Shown here: piece by piece, positions 32,519 to 41,480 of the stretch
Layout of the letters: each line of letters begins with the position of its first letter
How positions within the stretch are numbered: position 1 is the first letter of the stretch
Source of the DNA: GCA-016700035 sp964646575
Lineage (GTDB): Bacteria > Patescibacteriota > Saccharimonadia > CAILAD01 > GCA-016700035
NCBI GenBank assembly: GCA_964646575.1
Contig: CAZYFT010000001.1
Span: forward strand, 1-64,000
Direction of reading: 5' to 3'
Length of the DNA: 64,000 nucleotides
Made by a program: the position numbers and the translations under genes
Notes under the pieces: model-generated
The model's database searches: none
What the model saw: the letters and a program-made list of their open reading frames with translations, nothing else
Told to the model about the DNA's origin: nothing

Positions 32519-34046
32519 CTGTTTGAGAGAGGCTTTTTCGAGTGAGCCCATTCCTAAACTGAAGAGCCTCAGAGAGGTGCACTGCTTCAATTTTTGATGA
32601 TCTTTCTAAATCAGCAATGGTTCGGCTAATTTTTAAGACGCGAGCTGCGCCTCTTTGTGATATGTGTTGTCTGCGCAGGGCATCCTCTAGAAGATTTTGC
32701 GCATCGCTAGAGGCGCCACAAAAAGTAGTAAGTTCATGAGAGGGGATTTCACTATTTGTTGTTATTTGATGCATCTTAAAGCGGTGTGCCTGCAAGTCTC
32801 TAGCAAGCTCTACCCGTTTGAGGATCGCGTTAGATGATGTAGCTTCTGAGGCGGTCTCGAATGGACTTGTAATGGACGGTTCAGTAATGGAGCAATGCAT
32901 ATCAAAGCGATCTAGGAGTGGTCCGGAGATTCTGGCTTGGTAGCGGTTTATGGTGGCGGTGCTGCATGCACAAGCTTGTTTCGCGGACCCGGCGTATCCA
33001 CATGGACACGGGTTCATCGCGGCAATGAGTATGAATTTAGCCGGATAGGTGAGGGCGTTTTGCGCGCGAGAAATATGTACTTCTCCATCCTCAATCGGTT
33101 GACGGAGTGCTTCTAATACCGATCGACGAAATTCTGGCAGCTCATCCAGGAATAGTACTCCACGGTGCGCCAAGGTTACTTCTCCGGGCTTTGGTATTTG
33201 CCCGCCACCTACGAGTGCAACGTCGCTAGAAGTGTGGTGGGGTGACCGGATGGGTCTTGATTGAAGGTGCTGGGCACTGGGGTTATGGATGCCGTGGAGG
33301 TAGGCTACTTCGGTAAGCTCGTCTGTATCAAGTTCTGGGAGAATTGTAGGAAAAGCATGAGCTAGGAGGGTTTTACCGCTGCCGGGCGGGCCAATAAATA
33401 GCACATTGTGGCCACCAGCGGCAGCGATTTCTAGCGCTCGCTTAGGCACTTCCAGGCCTTTTATCGATGAAAAATTAACTAATGATGTTTTTTTATCAAC
33501 ATTTTGTGTTGGTTCAGGATTGTCTGGGCATGGGGCTTCATCGATAAGCCAGCGATACAGTTCCCGGAGATTTTTTATGCGAACCACTGTCGCTTGCGTT
33601 TTGATTGATTCTGGAATGGGCGGGGCATCACACGCAATAATGAGAGTTTTGCATGCTACTTGTTGAGCTGAAATAACACTGGCCGCACTATCACGAGCTG
33701 GCCTCAGAGATCCATCTAATGAGAGCTCCGCAGAAAACAATATATCTTCGGGCTGTGGTGGTATTTGCTTTGATGCAATCAAGATACCAACTGCCATTGC
33801 GAGTTCAAAGCCAGTTCCGTACTTAGCAGTGTCGGCAGGTGCAAGGTTGAGAACGATTTTACGCATAGGAAATTCTAGCCCGCTATTACGTATGGCGCTT
33901 CGTAATCTTTCACGTGACTCCTCGACACTTTTTGTGGGTAGGCCGACAAGTGATATTCCGGGCAGACCGGCAAAAATATCGGTTTCAATGGTGATGCGGT
34001 GGGGTCGCGCACCATAGTGGGTGATGGCATGTGTGCGAGCAAGCAT
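32499..34046 (-). CDS. YifB/ComM-family Mg-chelatase-like AAA+ ATPase
   Basis: 515 residues. N-terminal ChlI-type domain (GLPGISLVGLPTKSVEESRE), AAA+ core with Walker A GPPGSGKT near residue 220 and Walker B VLFLDELPEF, zinc-like Cys cluster MNPCPCGYAG, and the C-terminal domain (RGAARVLKISRTIADLE). ComM is a branch-migration helicase used in natural transformation. The promoter carries a CGAAC direct repeat like the one before the polymerase operon. Confidence 0.93.
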   Translation of the reverse strand: MLARTHAITHYGARPHRITIETDIFAGLPGISLVGLPTKSVEESRERLRSAIRNSGLEFPMRKIVLNLAPADTAKYGTGFELAMAVGILIASKQIPPQPEDILFSAELSLDGSLRPARDSAASVISAQQVACKTLIIACDAPPIPESIKTQATVVRIKNLRELYRWLIDEAPCPDNPEPTQNVDKKTSLVNFSSIKGLEVPKRALEIAAAGGHNVLFIGPPGSGKTLLAHAFPTILPELDTDELTEVAYLHGIHNPSAQHLQSRPIRSPHHTSSDVALVGGGQIPKPGEVTLAHRGVLFLDELPEFRRSVLEALRQPIEDGEVHISRAQNALTYPAKFILIAAMNPCPCGYAGSAKQACACSTATINRYQARISGPLLDRFDMHCSITEPSITSPFETASEATSSNAILKRVELARDLQAHRFKMHQITTNSEIPSHELTTFCGASSDAQNLLEDALRRQHISQRGAARVLKISRTIADLERSSKIEAVHLSEALQFRNGLTRKSLSQTASFLAE

Positions 34047-34067
34047 AGCTGTGTTCCTGGTTAATTA

Positions 34068-34084
34068 CGAACACTATACCGAAC
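34068..34084 (-). promoter_or_regulatory. yifB/comM promoter with CGAAC direct repeat
   Basis: Plus-strand CGAAC at 34068-34072 and 34080-34084 flank a minus-strand -10 TATAGT (34078-34073). Spacing is 12 nt, against 11 nt before the polymerase operon. Confidence 0.45.
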
Positions 34085-34110
34085 AAAAAACTACACCACA
34101 AGCTTGAGAA

Positions 34111-35172
34111 CTATACGCTTGAGCGGTACCATTCTGCAGCTGCTTCTGGGGGGATGGTGTTGATAATTATCCCGGTCGAAACTTCTAAGCCACCCCATGG
34201 AGAGACTACATTACGCCCCTTAAACTTAAAAGCTAGGCGCTGGTGGCTCACAAGCCCCTCTTCGATTGAAAGATTAAAATTAATGCTGTTGCTATTAAGC
34301 TTTTCAGCAATCTGTTTAACAAGGGGTGCTAAAGAAGCAATCTCGTGACCCTCAAGATCGCTCATATGGACTTTACTCAGTTTGGGCAGAATCCAGGCTT
34401 CCATTTGCCACTGTGGCGCATAGGGAGCAAATGAGATCCATTCCTGATTCTCGGCGATTATGCGTAAGTTTTCACGTTTTTCAAAGTGGATGATATCGTC
34501 ATACGGGTCGCGGCTGTTTTCGAGAACGAATTGCTGTATAGCGTGGGCTTCAGCACGCAAGCGAGGAGGCTCAAAAGGGAGCGCAAAAATTTGTGAGTGG
34601 GCATGGGCTAGTGAAGCGCCGGCTTCAAAGCCATCATTGCGAAAGATGCTGACGTAACGGATATGTGGCATGTCATGTAGGGCCTGTGATCGGGCCCGAT
34701 AGGTAAGAAGTATTTTTTCAACTTGTTCCACTGGTAGTTCGCCAAATGCAGTGTTGCGTAGTGGTGTATCAATCACGATTTCCTGAGCACCGTACGCGTC
34801 TGGGTTGTCGACGGTGAGGGCCGGGAATTTGTTTGCCACCACTTTAACTGCCCAGCCGTCCGCTTTGTCATTTGGTAGAGTGTAAACTTCTTCTTGCAGA
34901 TCGAGACGGGGTGAGCTTGATGTTTCGACGAGTGGATGGTCGCTAGTGGCTGCATCGTACGGTCGGCCGGCACGTTTAGGGGCGATGAGGACATAGTAGT
35001 CATGAATATAGTCACGACGTACCTCGGTTTTCATGCCCTCCGTATTCAGATTGAGTCGATTATGATGAGTGTCATCTGGTTTTTGCGGAACCGCAGATAA
35101 AGGGGCGCCAGTTTCCTGATGCCCCCCTGAATGTTCTGTACTGTTAAATGGCTGTGGTATGAATTCATCCAT
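34111..35172 (-). CDS. Galactose-1-phosphate uridylyltransferase-like protein
   Basis: 353 residues of the HIT-superfamily GalT type: EVRRDYIHDYYVLIAPKRAGRP, then VANKFPAL, SIFRNDGFEAGASLAHAHSQ (active-site HAHSQ), and a second half with a weaker repeat. The usual N-terminal zinc CxxC is absent. It may be a GalT or an ADP-glucose/ATP adenylyltransferase relative. The first about 46 residues before the conserved EVRRDY start are low-complexity, yet a TATCAT -10 seven nt before 35172 supports this leaderless start; an internal ATG at 35034 is the alternative. Confidence 0.78.
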   Translation of the reverse strand: MDEFIPQPFNSTEHSGGHQETGAPLSAVPQKPDDTHHNRLNLNTEGMKTEVRRDYIHDYYVLIAPKRAGRPYDAATSDHPLVETSSSPRLDLQEEVYTLPNDKADGWAVKVVANKFPALTVDNPDAYGAQEIVIDTPLRNTAFGELPVEQVEKILLTYRARSQALHDMPHIRYVSIFRNDGFEAGASLAHAHSQIFALPFEPPRLRAEAHAIQQFVLENSRDPYDDIIHFEKRENLRIIAENQEWISFAPYAPQWQMEAWILPKLSKVHMSDLEGHEIASLAPLVKQIAEKLNSNSINFNLSIEEGLVSHQRLAFKFKGRNVVSPWGGLEVSTGIIINTIPPEAAAEWYRSSV

Positions 35173-35211
35173 TGCCCTTATGATACCCGAACCAGAGAAA
35201 AAACGTAAGAG

Positions 35212-36357
35212 CTATGATTTTTTGTGCTCGAGACGGCGGGCGAGGAATTCAATAATTAAGCGGGCTGCCTCCGGATTACTGAGAGTCGTAAGCCTGTCCG
35301 TGTAGCTGTCGTAGTCCTTATATATCTCATTGAGGGCCGTTACAATTTCACTACTTTTGCGGGCAATGTGTCCTAATTTATAGCGCTCAACGAGTTCGGC
35401 GTTACCTTCTTCTTGTCCAGGTATGATCTTATTTATTACCAATGGTTTTTTTGCGGCAATACATTCCATGACAGTTGAACCGCCAGCCTTTGTAATGACA
35501 ATGTCGCTGGCTTTTATGAGTTCTGGCATGTTCTGAGTCCAGCCAATGAGGTAGCTGTGGGGTGCTGACCATAGCGCGCCGTTTCGAATTTGTTTATGCA
35601 AATCTTTGTCTCGCCCCGTAATTACTATCAAGCTATGGTCGGGATAATTTGAGATAATTGCGGAGCTAACGCGTCGCACATAAGAAGCACGCAAGGCGGA
35701 GGCACTGAACAAAATAATTTTTCGATTATTCGGCATTTCTATATCTGTTGGAAAAGGTTTAGCGCTTGAATTATTAGTCAAAAAACTTTCGTGTACTGGG
35801 TAGCCTAGGGCGTGAATTTTGTCGTTTTTCACCCCAAGGGTATGTAGGCTAGATGCCGTTGGTTCATTGGAGACTATGTAGAAGTCGCTGTCTGGAATAA
35901 CCCAAGATGAATGTACGGAAATTGAGTCGGTGATTAGTGTTGCAAATTCAACATCCGGAAAATTCTTCTTAGAAATTTGCAAAGCGAGATATTGCCAAAT
36001 TGGATAATTAGAAATAATGAGATCTGGGTGTTGTGAGGCTAGGAGCTTTTTGAGGTGGCCTTGTCTTAAAGGAAAACTCAAGAGATTGGCAAGACGTATA
36101 GGGGTGTGGGTTATATCTGTTGAGACATACATCCATTTATAAAGAGCGGGTAGGTGTTTTGTATTGATCTCATACATTTTTTTTGAAGTCTTGTTAAAGA
36201 GTTTTCCGATTTCTTCTGAGAAATCGATAATTTTTACATCAATATTATGTTCAGGATGGTTTTGAGCGGCACTTTCTAGGGCACGGGCGGTTGCCATGTG
36301 TCCCTGTCCAAAAGAAGAAGACAGAATTAATATTGTTTTTTTTACACTATTAGCCAT
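35212..36357 (-). CDS. MGDG-synthase-like glycosyltransferase (GT28)
   Basis: 381 residues. N-terminal MGDG_synth domain with SSSFGQGHMATARALE, C-terminal GT28 domain with ASDIVITKAGGSTVMECIAA and IIPGQEEGNAELV. Related enzymes (UgtP, MurG-like) transfer hexoses from UDP-sugars to diacylglycerol at the inner leaflet. Last gene of a three-gene glycosyltransferase operon; its start overlaps the preceding gene by 8 nt. Confidence 0.88.
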   Translation of the reverse strand: MANSVKKTILILSSSFGQGHMATARALESAAQNHPEHNIDVKIIDFSEEIGKLFNKTSKKMYEINTKHLPALYKWMYVSTDITHTPIRLANLLSFPLRQGHLKKLLASQHPDLIISNYPIWQYLALQISKKNFPDVEFATLITDSISVHSSWVIPDSDFYIVSNEPTASSLHTLGVKNDKIHALGYPVHESFLTNNSSAKPFPTDIEMPNNRKIILFSASALRASYVRRVSSAIISNYPDHSLIVITGRDKDLHKQIRNGALWSAPHSYLIGWTQNMPELIKASDIVITKAGGSTVMECIAAKKPLVINKIIPGQEEGNAELVERYKLGHIARKSSEIVTALNEIYKDYDSYTDRLTTLSNPEAARLIIEFLARRLEHKKS

Positions 36358-37579
36358 ATTTTTTCAGCGTTCTCATGTAAATTTCTTCAAGTTTGGCTGC
36401 CTGTCTATCAATAGTAAATTCAGAAGCTTTATTGTGGGCGGCGTCCCCCATCTTTTTGCGTAATTTTGGGTCATGAGCAAGCTTGAGTAGGGCCTTGCTG
36501 AATGCTTCAGGCTTTGGCGGGGCGAGTATACCGGATATAGCATCTTCGGCGACCAGGGAAATGTCGGGATCGGAGTAAACAAGGGGTACACGCATGTAGG
36601 CGGCCTCATTGAGCACAAGTGCTTGGGTATCGGTCATAGATGGGAATGCAAAAATGTCGGCGTAATTATAGCGCTCCAGGGCTTCTTTTCTTGGGAGGCC
36701 CCCAGTAGTGACTACGGCGCGACTGATGCCCAGTTCGCGAACTCGAGAACGCATATGTGGGAGGTATGGGCCTGGGCCCACAACACAAAGCCGAAGAGAG
36801 TCATCTTGCCTGTAGGCAAGAGAGAAGGCCTTTAAGAGTACGTTCATATTTTTTTCTTTCGCTACTCGACCGACATAGAGTATCGTTGTAGTTTTATCAT
36901 CTTTACGCTGTGTAGAATTGCCGTTACGAGGAAATTCATGAGGATTCATCCCTGTTGGGAGAATATTTATTGGTCGAGTTACCCCATAGCTTATGAGTTT
37001 GTCTTGCATCTTAGCCGAAGGAACAATAATTTCGTCGAAGTGGTCCACGGATGCCCGAATGAGATTTTGCACCATTGTTTGGTTCCATTGCTCGAAGGAG
37101 CGCTTTGGTCGTACTCCTTGTAGGGTTTCTGGCCAGGCCTTTGGTTGCTTTACAAGTAGCGGACCGATAAGTGAGGCGGTGAGGATCCCGGCCCACATGC
37201 CACGATAGACTTTAGCGTACTCTTCGTAGTCGGTGTGGTAGCTAAAAACAGACGGAATATTTCCCTCAAACATGAGTCGCATGCCGGCAAGTCCGGTTTG
37301 CCCATTGGTATGGAAGTGGTAGAGGTCGGCGTTAAGCTCCTTAATAATTCGGCCGTATTTTGGTGTGAGAATACCGTCACGCAAGCCTTTATGCCATACA
37401 CTAGGGATAGAAGGTAGGCGAATGACGTCAGGATGGTCATGTACGGGTACGTCGCTGCCAGGAGCGACTATATAGACCCTGTGACCTCGGTCGCGCAGAG
37501 CGTTGGCAAAGAGATCAATGGCGGCAGTAACCCCGTTGAGTGACGGGGTATAAAAATCCGTAAAGAATACTATCTTCAT
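36350..37579 (-). CDS. Glycosyltransferase family 4, glycolipid type
   Basis: 409 residues opening KIVFFTDFYTPSLNGVTAAI, the start typical of 1,2-diacylglycerol 3-glucosyltransferase/MgtA-like GT4 enzymes. The donor half has TTILYVGRVAKEKNMNVLLK, and SMTDTQALVLNEAAYMRVPL takes the place of the EX7E nucleotide-sugar motif. It overlaps the upstream GT4 by 4 nt. Confidence 0.88.
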   Translation of the reverse strand: MKIVFFTDFYTPSLNGVTAAIDLFANALRDRGHRVYIVAPGSDVPVHDHPDVIRLPSIPSVWHKGLRDGILTPKYGRIIKELNADLYHFHTNGQTGLAGMRLMFEGNIPSVFSYHTDYEEYAKVYRGMWAGILTASLIGPLLVKQPKAWPETLQGVRPKRSFEQWNQTMVQNLIRASVDHFDEIIVPSAKMQDKLISYGVTRPINILPTGMNPHEFPRNGNSTQRKDDKTTTILYVGRVAKEKNMNVLLKAFSLAYRQDDSLRLCVVGPGPYLPHMRSRVRELGISRAVVTTGGLPRKEALERYNYADIFAFPSMTDTQALVLNEAAYMRVPLVYSDPDISLVAEDAISGILAPPKPEAFSKALLKLAHDPKLRKKMGDAAHNKASEFTIDRQAAKLEEIYMRTLKKYG

Positions 37580-38598
37580 GAGTAGTCACCAGCAAGGCTC
37601 TTGTAGAGGGTTTCGTAGCGATGTACAAGTGTCTTTGAGGCGTAACGAAGGGCGAGTTCTTCTGAAAATTTCTGTTGTTTTTTATACATCGCAGGTTTTG
37701 TAATGAGGTCAACAATGTGTCCAACAAACTCTTTATTCGTTTTTCCTTGTAAATAGGTGCCAGCAAAAATGTCTTTATATACGGGGATATCCCGCAAGAT
37801 TACTGGTAGGCCACAGGCAGCGGCTTCAACTACCACGAGTCCAAATGTTTCTTGGTAGGAGGGTAGCCAAAATACGTCAGCTAGGTGGTAGAGTTTGCGG
37901 GCTGTTTCAAGTTCGACAACACCTGTAAAGGTTACGTTTTCTGGGGCTGTGGCCATCATCTGTTCCATATCGGCGGTTTTATCAGCGAATTTACCAAACG
38001 GAATGCCGCCAATCCAGAGAAAATGATAATCAGTAAGCTGTTCGGCTACTAAGCGCCAATCAGCCACACCTTTACGCGGTTGTACCTGGCCGCTGCAGAC
38101 AATCACAGGCTTATCAGCCGGCACATTAAAGTGGCGACGCAGGGCTGAGAGTTCGTGCTCGGCGGGACGCTTGAAGTGAGATAGCTCCACCATATTTGGT
38201 ATGACGCTCATAGGTTTGTGAATACCGAGTTCTCGGAGCTCCATCTCGGTATTGGGGCTCACGCAAATGATGTGGTCGGCCTGATTGTAGACAAACTTGA
38301 GGTACCAGCGCGCAAAAGGTGCCCACAGCTTGGCGGCCTTGAGACTACCGATGAAAGACTCAGGGGTAACGTGGGCATTAATCACTCGCCCGTGGGTGGC
38401 TTGGCGGAATTTGCGCCATCCGTAAGGCCCGACAGTGTGTACGTGTACAATATCGGTTGGGCGCTTGGAGTTTATTTTTACAGAATAATCGGTATAGCTC
38501 TTAAGGGCATTAACATGCTCTTCGAAGGCCGTGTGAACACCGTGCCCGCGAACAGTAAACACGCTCTCGCTAACGACATTCACGCTAAGTTGTTTCAT
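37576..38598 (-). CDS. Glycosyltransferase family 4 (first gene of glycolipid operon)
   Basis: 340 residues. It starts SVNVVSESVFTVRGHGVHTA, similar to alpha-monoglucosyl/galactosyl-diacylglycerol synthases, with VICSGQVQPRKGVADWRLVA and the SYQETFGLVVVEAAACGLPV EX7E motif. Leaderless start: a TGG-TAGGAT hexamer ends 7 nt before the ATG. With the next two genes it probably builds membrane glycolipids. Confidence 0.88.
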   Translation of the reverse strand: MKQLSVNVVSESVFTVRGHGVHTAFEEHVNALKSYTDYSVKINSKRPTDIVHVHTVGPYGWRKFRQATHGRVINAHVTPESFIGSLKAAKLWAPFARWYLKFVYNQADHIICVSPNTEMELRELGIHKPMSVIPNMVELSHFKRPAEHELSALRRHFNVPADKPVIVCSGQVQPRKGVADWRLVAEQLTDYHFLWIGGIPFGKFADKTADMEQMMATAPENVTFTGVVELETARKLYHLADVFWLPSYQETFGLVVVEAAACGLPVILRDIPVYKDIFAGTYLQGKTNKEFVGHIVDLITKPAMYKKQQKFSEELALRYASKTLVHRYETLYKSLAGDYS

Positions 38599-38605
38599 AC
38601 CCTAA

Positions 38606-38611
38606 ATCCTA
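38606..38611 (-). promoter_or_regulatory. Extended -10 of the glycolipid operon (leaderless)
   Basis: Minus-strand TGG-TAGGAT, 7 nt before the ATG at 38598. Confidence 0.5.
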
Positions 38612-38660
38612 CCATATTTCTCCAGAAAGCTTGAGCATTTACGCATTGTTAGTAAAATGG

Positions 38661-38666
38661 TATAAT
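38661..38666 (+). promoter_or_regulatory. Extended -10 of the tmRNA gene
   Basis: TGG-TATAAT ends 10 nt before the first tmRNA base; no good -35 is seen. Confidence 0.6.
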
Positions 38667-38676
38667 GCATGTTCTT

Positions 38677-39079
38677 GGGGCTGACTATTAGCTTCGACAG
38701 GGTGATCATTGACAAGCATAACTTGCAGGCCGGGTTGAGATGAACGTTATCCGTCTCAAACCAATAAGTGTAAACTCACTTGCAAGCAAGGTACGCAGTG
38801 CTTTTTCAGCACCCGCTCTTGCACCAGCTTTCGCCTAAACCCGAAAGCCATCCAGTAAGCTTACGCCAACTGTAGCTTCGTCGGGTGTTATACTTTTGTT
38901 GGCTGCCCATGATGTGTTCTGCGTCCGCAGCATGGTAAGTTACCAGATTGCAGGAAAGGCTCGGGGATTGGTTCGCTTGTTCTCCCGTCGTCTTTCTCAA
39001 AACACGTAAGCGAACTAAGCTTGTAGACAGTATGCGAGTCACACACTGGACGAGGGTGCGATTCCCTCCAGCTCCACCA
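38677..39079 (+). ncRNA. ssrA: Transfer-messenger RNA
   Basis: 403 nt. The tRNA-like ends pair GGGGCTG (38677-38683) with CAGCTCC (39069-39075), followed by ACCA. The T-arm GGGTGCGATTCCCTCC is present. A tag reading frame runs from about 38770 (GTA AAC TCA) to TAA at 38836-38838 and encodes 22 residues, VNSLASKVRSAFSAPALAPA then FA. That is longer than the E. coli tag, and the end is AFA rather than LAA. The resume codon is inferred. SmpB is encoded at 52810-53265. Confidence 0.93.
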
Positions 39080-39157
39080 TAAAGAGATCAGCGATTTTTG
39101 TTGGTCTTTTTATTTTTGGTCAAGATTTATTGATATGCCTTCTTGGGGGAAACCAGA

Positions 39158-39181
39158 TATACTAGAAGGTAACAAAGGAGG
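39158..39181 (+). promoter_or_regulatory. Promoter -10 and ribosome site of the phosphatase gene
   Basis: TATACT (39158-39163) and AAAGGAGG (39174-39181) precede the ATG at 39187. Confidence 0.5.
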
Positions 39182-39186
39182 CGATC

Positions 39187-39989
39187 ATGACAATGCCAAT
39201 CGATTTAGTCCTGGTTCGTCACGGCCAGTCAGAGCAGAATAAAGCCTTAAAAGCAGTGAGGAGTGGCAATCAGTCGCTTATTACTCACGGGTTTTTACAT
39301 ACCCCAGATTCTCAATTTCGTTTAAGTGCGCTTGGGAGAGAGCAGGCTCAGATAACCGGCAGATGGTTACAGGAGAAAGGATTGGGCTTTTTTGATAGGC
39401 GCTACGTTTCAGATTATGCTCGTGCCAAAGAAACAGCAGCGCTCCTGGATTTGGAGGGTCCAAATTGGTATGTTGAGCCTACTTTGCGTGAGCGTGAATG
39501 GGGTGTTCTTGATTCGTTAAGCTGGGAAGAGCGTGAAGAAAAGATGATTGTTGAATCACGCAAAAAGGAAACGGACCCGTTCTATTGGGTTCCACCTAAC
39601 GGTGAATCTATCGCTCAAATGACGGTGCGCCTGCGAGGACTTCTCGACACGCTCCACCGCGAGTGCAGTGATAAGCGGGTTATTGTAGTGTGTCATGGAG
39701 AAGTTATGTGGGGTATGCGTTTTATGCTTGAGAGGATGTCGACTACGAAGTGGATACAATTGGAGCGTTCGCAAGAACCAGGAGTAAGAATATATAATTG
39801 CCAAGTACTGCATTATACCCGGCGTAATCCCGAAACGGGGAGCTCTCGGCTCACTTTGATTGGATGCGCTCAGAGTGCCCTCAACAGCCAGAGAATTGTG
39901 GTCCTGGGTGGCAGCAAGTCGCGCGCGAGACGTTTTCGAATGAAGAACTCTTGCTGCAAGCTGAAAAATCTCCACATTTGTTTGAGTAA
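39187..39989 (+). CDS. Histidine phosphatase-family protein (frameshifted)
   Basis: Phosphoglycerate-mutase-like phosphatase with the RHG motif LVLVRHGQSEQNKA, TLREREWGVLDSL and the second catalytic His in VIVVCHGEVMWGM. The unshifted frame runs on to 40041 but ends in an unlikely basic, cysteine-rich tail. If one G is restored in the GGGG run at 39837-39840, the frame continues plausibly (HFDWMRSECPQQ, then RETFSNEELLLQAEKSPHLF) and stops at 39987-39989. Substrate unknown. This is either a sequencing indel or a true frameshift. Confidence 0.8.
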
Positions 39990-40105
39990 ATTCATTATCA
40001 TGGTGACTCGAAAGAGCTACTTTTTTATATATAATGCTTAAGGTTGTAAAAAACGCATCATAATTGTATAAATATACTGTTTCGTACCTCGAAGAAAGTA
40101 GAATC

Positions 40106-40468
40106 ATGAGCTGTATTACTCTCGATATTTGGAAGAACCACGAGGGGACTGGTAGATGGAAGCTCGTTTGCTCTGAAGAGCTATTCGTACCAGATCTACT
40201 CCAGAAAACTGATTACACCGCTGATGAGTTAGCAAGTTTGGAGAAGGCGCTTTTCCCAGCTGGCAAGCAGATTGTTCTCGCTCTCGGGTTGTTTTATGGC
40301 GTCACAACCCACTTCAACGTGGATGAGCCATGTGCCGTCGAATTTTCTGTCCCACCAGACGTTGATCCAGCCCTAGTCGAGGTGTCATATCGACAACGTA
40401 TCGACAGCCTTTCGGTTTCGATGGTATTCGAATCAGGAAAGACACTTGTAGGAAGTTATCGAGACTGA
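40106..40468 (+). CDS. Orphan small protein, family A copy 1
   Basis: 120 residues from the ATG at 40106 (MSCITLDIWKNHEG), with GAAGAAAG upstream. No recognised domain. Pattern TGRWKLVCSEELF, then an aliphatic stretch IVLALGLFYG, then PPDVDPALVEVSYRQRIDSL. The same order of features occurs in the protein at 40894-41298, so the two appear to be diverged paralogues. Probably cytosolic. Confidence 0.6.
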   Translation: MSCITLDIWKNHEGTGRWKLVCSEELFVPDLLQKTDYTADELASLEKALFPAGKQIVLALGLFYGVTTHFNVDEPCAVEFSVPPDVDPALVEVSYRQRIDSLSVSMVFESGKTLVGSYRD

Positions 40469-40477
40469 GGAGGCACC

Positions 40478-40756
40478 ATGTCCTATGCATATCCAATCCT
40501 CGATGGATGTACGCGCCATGAGAATGGTGAATTCACCCACAATGCATGCGGTACCAAGATCATGACTGCCACTGTGCGTCATTCAGTACATGATGGTCCA
40601 TTTCCGCTTTCTGGTAGCGGAGATGTAGAGCTTGAACTTGTGCCGTATTGTCCTACTTGCGAGGAAAAGCCGAGCGAGCATGGCGCCCCGGTGGGCCGAC
40701 GACAAGTGGATGTTGACGAAGCGGCAATTCTGCGACGGATGCGCGAACAGCGCTAA
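40478..40756 (+). CDS. Small Cys-containing orphan protein
   Basis: 92 residues, with GAGGAGG 7 nt before the ATG. Cysteines in GCTRHE, NACGTK and YCPTCEEK could form a zinc site. Not recognised. It lies 9 nt after the preceding orphan and is followed by a terminator, so the pair is one transcript. Confidence 0.6.
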   Translation: MSYAYPILDGCTRHENGEFTHNACGTKIMTATVRHSVHDGPFPLSGSGDVELELVPYCPTCEEKPSEHGAPVGRRQVDVDEAAILRRMREQR

Positions 40757-40761
40757 TTTCT

Positions 40762-40793
40762 ACAGGCAGCTTTATTGAGCTTGCCTGTTTTTT
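40762..40793 (+). terminator. Intrinsic terminator
   Basis: ACAGGCAGC (40762-40770) pairs with GCTTGCCTGT (40779-40788, one bulge), followed by a T-run to 40793. Confidence 0.8.
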
Positions 40794-40893
40794 ACTTACT
40801 GAATTATGTTATGCGAAATCTGCTCATGGTTGACTATGGCCTTTTTGAGAGTAAATACTGGGAGGGTTATTGTACCTTTTCCGAGGAGTAGCT

Positions 40894-41298
40894 ATGGAGC
40901 AGGCGACCCTTACGGAGCCGGCAAGACTCATAGTCGAACCCGACTTTACTAGAGATGGTGGTTGGAGGTTGACGTTTTCCAAGCCACTAGTTAACGCGGA
41001 CAAATGGGCCGCACGCCGAGCGAGAAAGTTGAGTGCCTGTGAAGTTCAGGAGATGGCGCGTGGAGTACATTTTACCTACGACGGTGGCTTGATATTGCGC
41101 ACCTTCCTCAATGAGGGGTGTCGTATCGAGGTGCTGGTTGATCCTGACGCTCCCAACATGTTGTTGATCGAGCCGACCGAAGAGGAGATAGACAGTATCA
41201 GCCTTGAAATTAGTTTTCGTTGCTGCATCAGTATGATTTCTGATGCTTTTAAGTTTGAGCGCCTGCTCGAAGTTGAGGTGCGCTATATCGAGCTGTAG
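40894..41298 (+). CDS. Orphan small protein, family A copy 2
   Basis: 134 residues from the ATG at 40894, preceded by GAGGAG. It shares with the protein at 40106-40468 the order GGWRLTFSKPLV, a central ARGVHFTYDGG, VLVDPDAPN and EEIDSISLEISFR. Function unknown. Own transcript ending in a strong terminator. Confidence 0.6.
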   Translation: MEQATLTEPARLIVEPDFTRDGGWRLTFSKPLVNADKWAARRARKLSACEVQEMARGVHFTYDGGLILRTFLNEGCRIEVLVDPDAPNMLLIEPTEEEIDSISLEISFRCCISMISDAFKFERLLEVEVRYIEL

Positions 41299-41315
41299 CA
41301 GGTCGATTCTCACGG

Positions 41316-41344
41316 GTAGTCCTATGTATATAGGGCTACTTTTT
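41316..41344 (+). terminator. Intrinsic terminator
   Basis: 10-bp stem GTAGTCCTAT (41316-41325) and ATAGGGCTAC (41330-41339), loop GTAT, then TTTTT. Confidence 0.9.
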
Positions 41345-41480
41345 ACTAGTCTGGCGCTTAGCTTCGGTGATGTAGTCGTAGAACTAAACTCAACTTTACT
41401 AGACGAAAATCTTCTTCTGGTAGAAGCTTATGGTGGACGAAGCGCGCATGGTCTTCTCATAATCAGTAATAGGAGAGAAC

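Noticed and set aside
39556..40107. Minus-strand open frame (183 codons)
   Set aside because: Antisense to the phosphatase gene; composition is that of a shadow frame.
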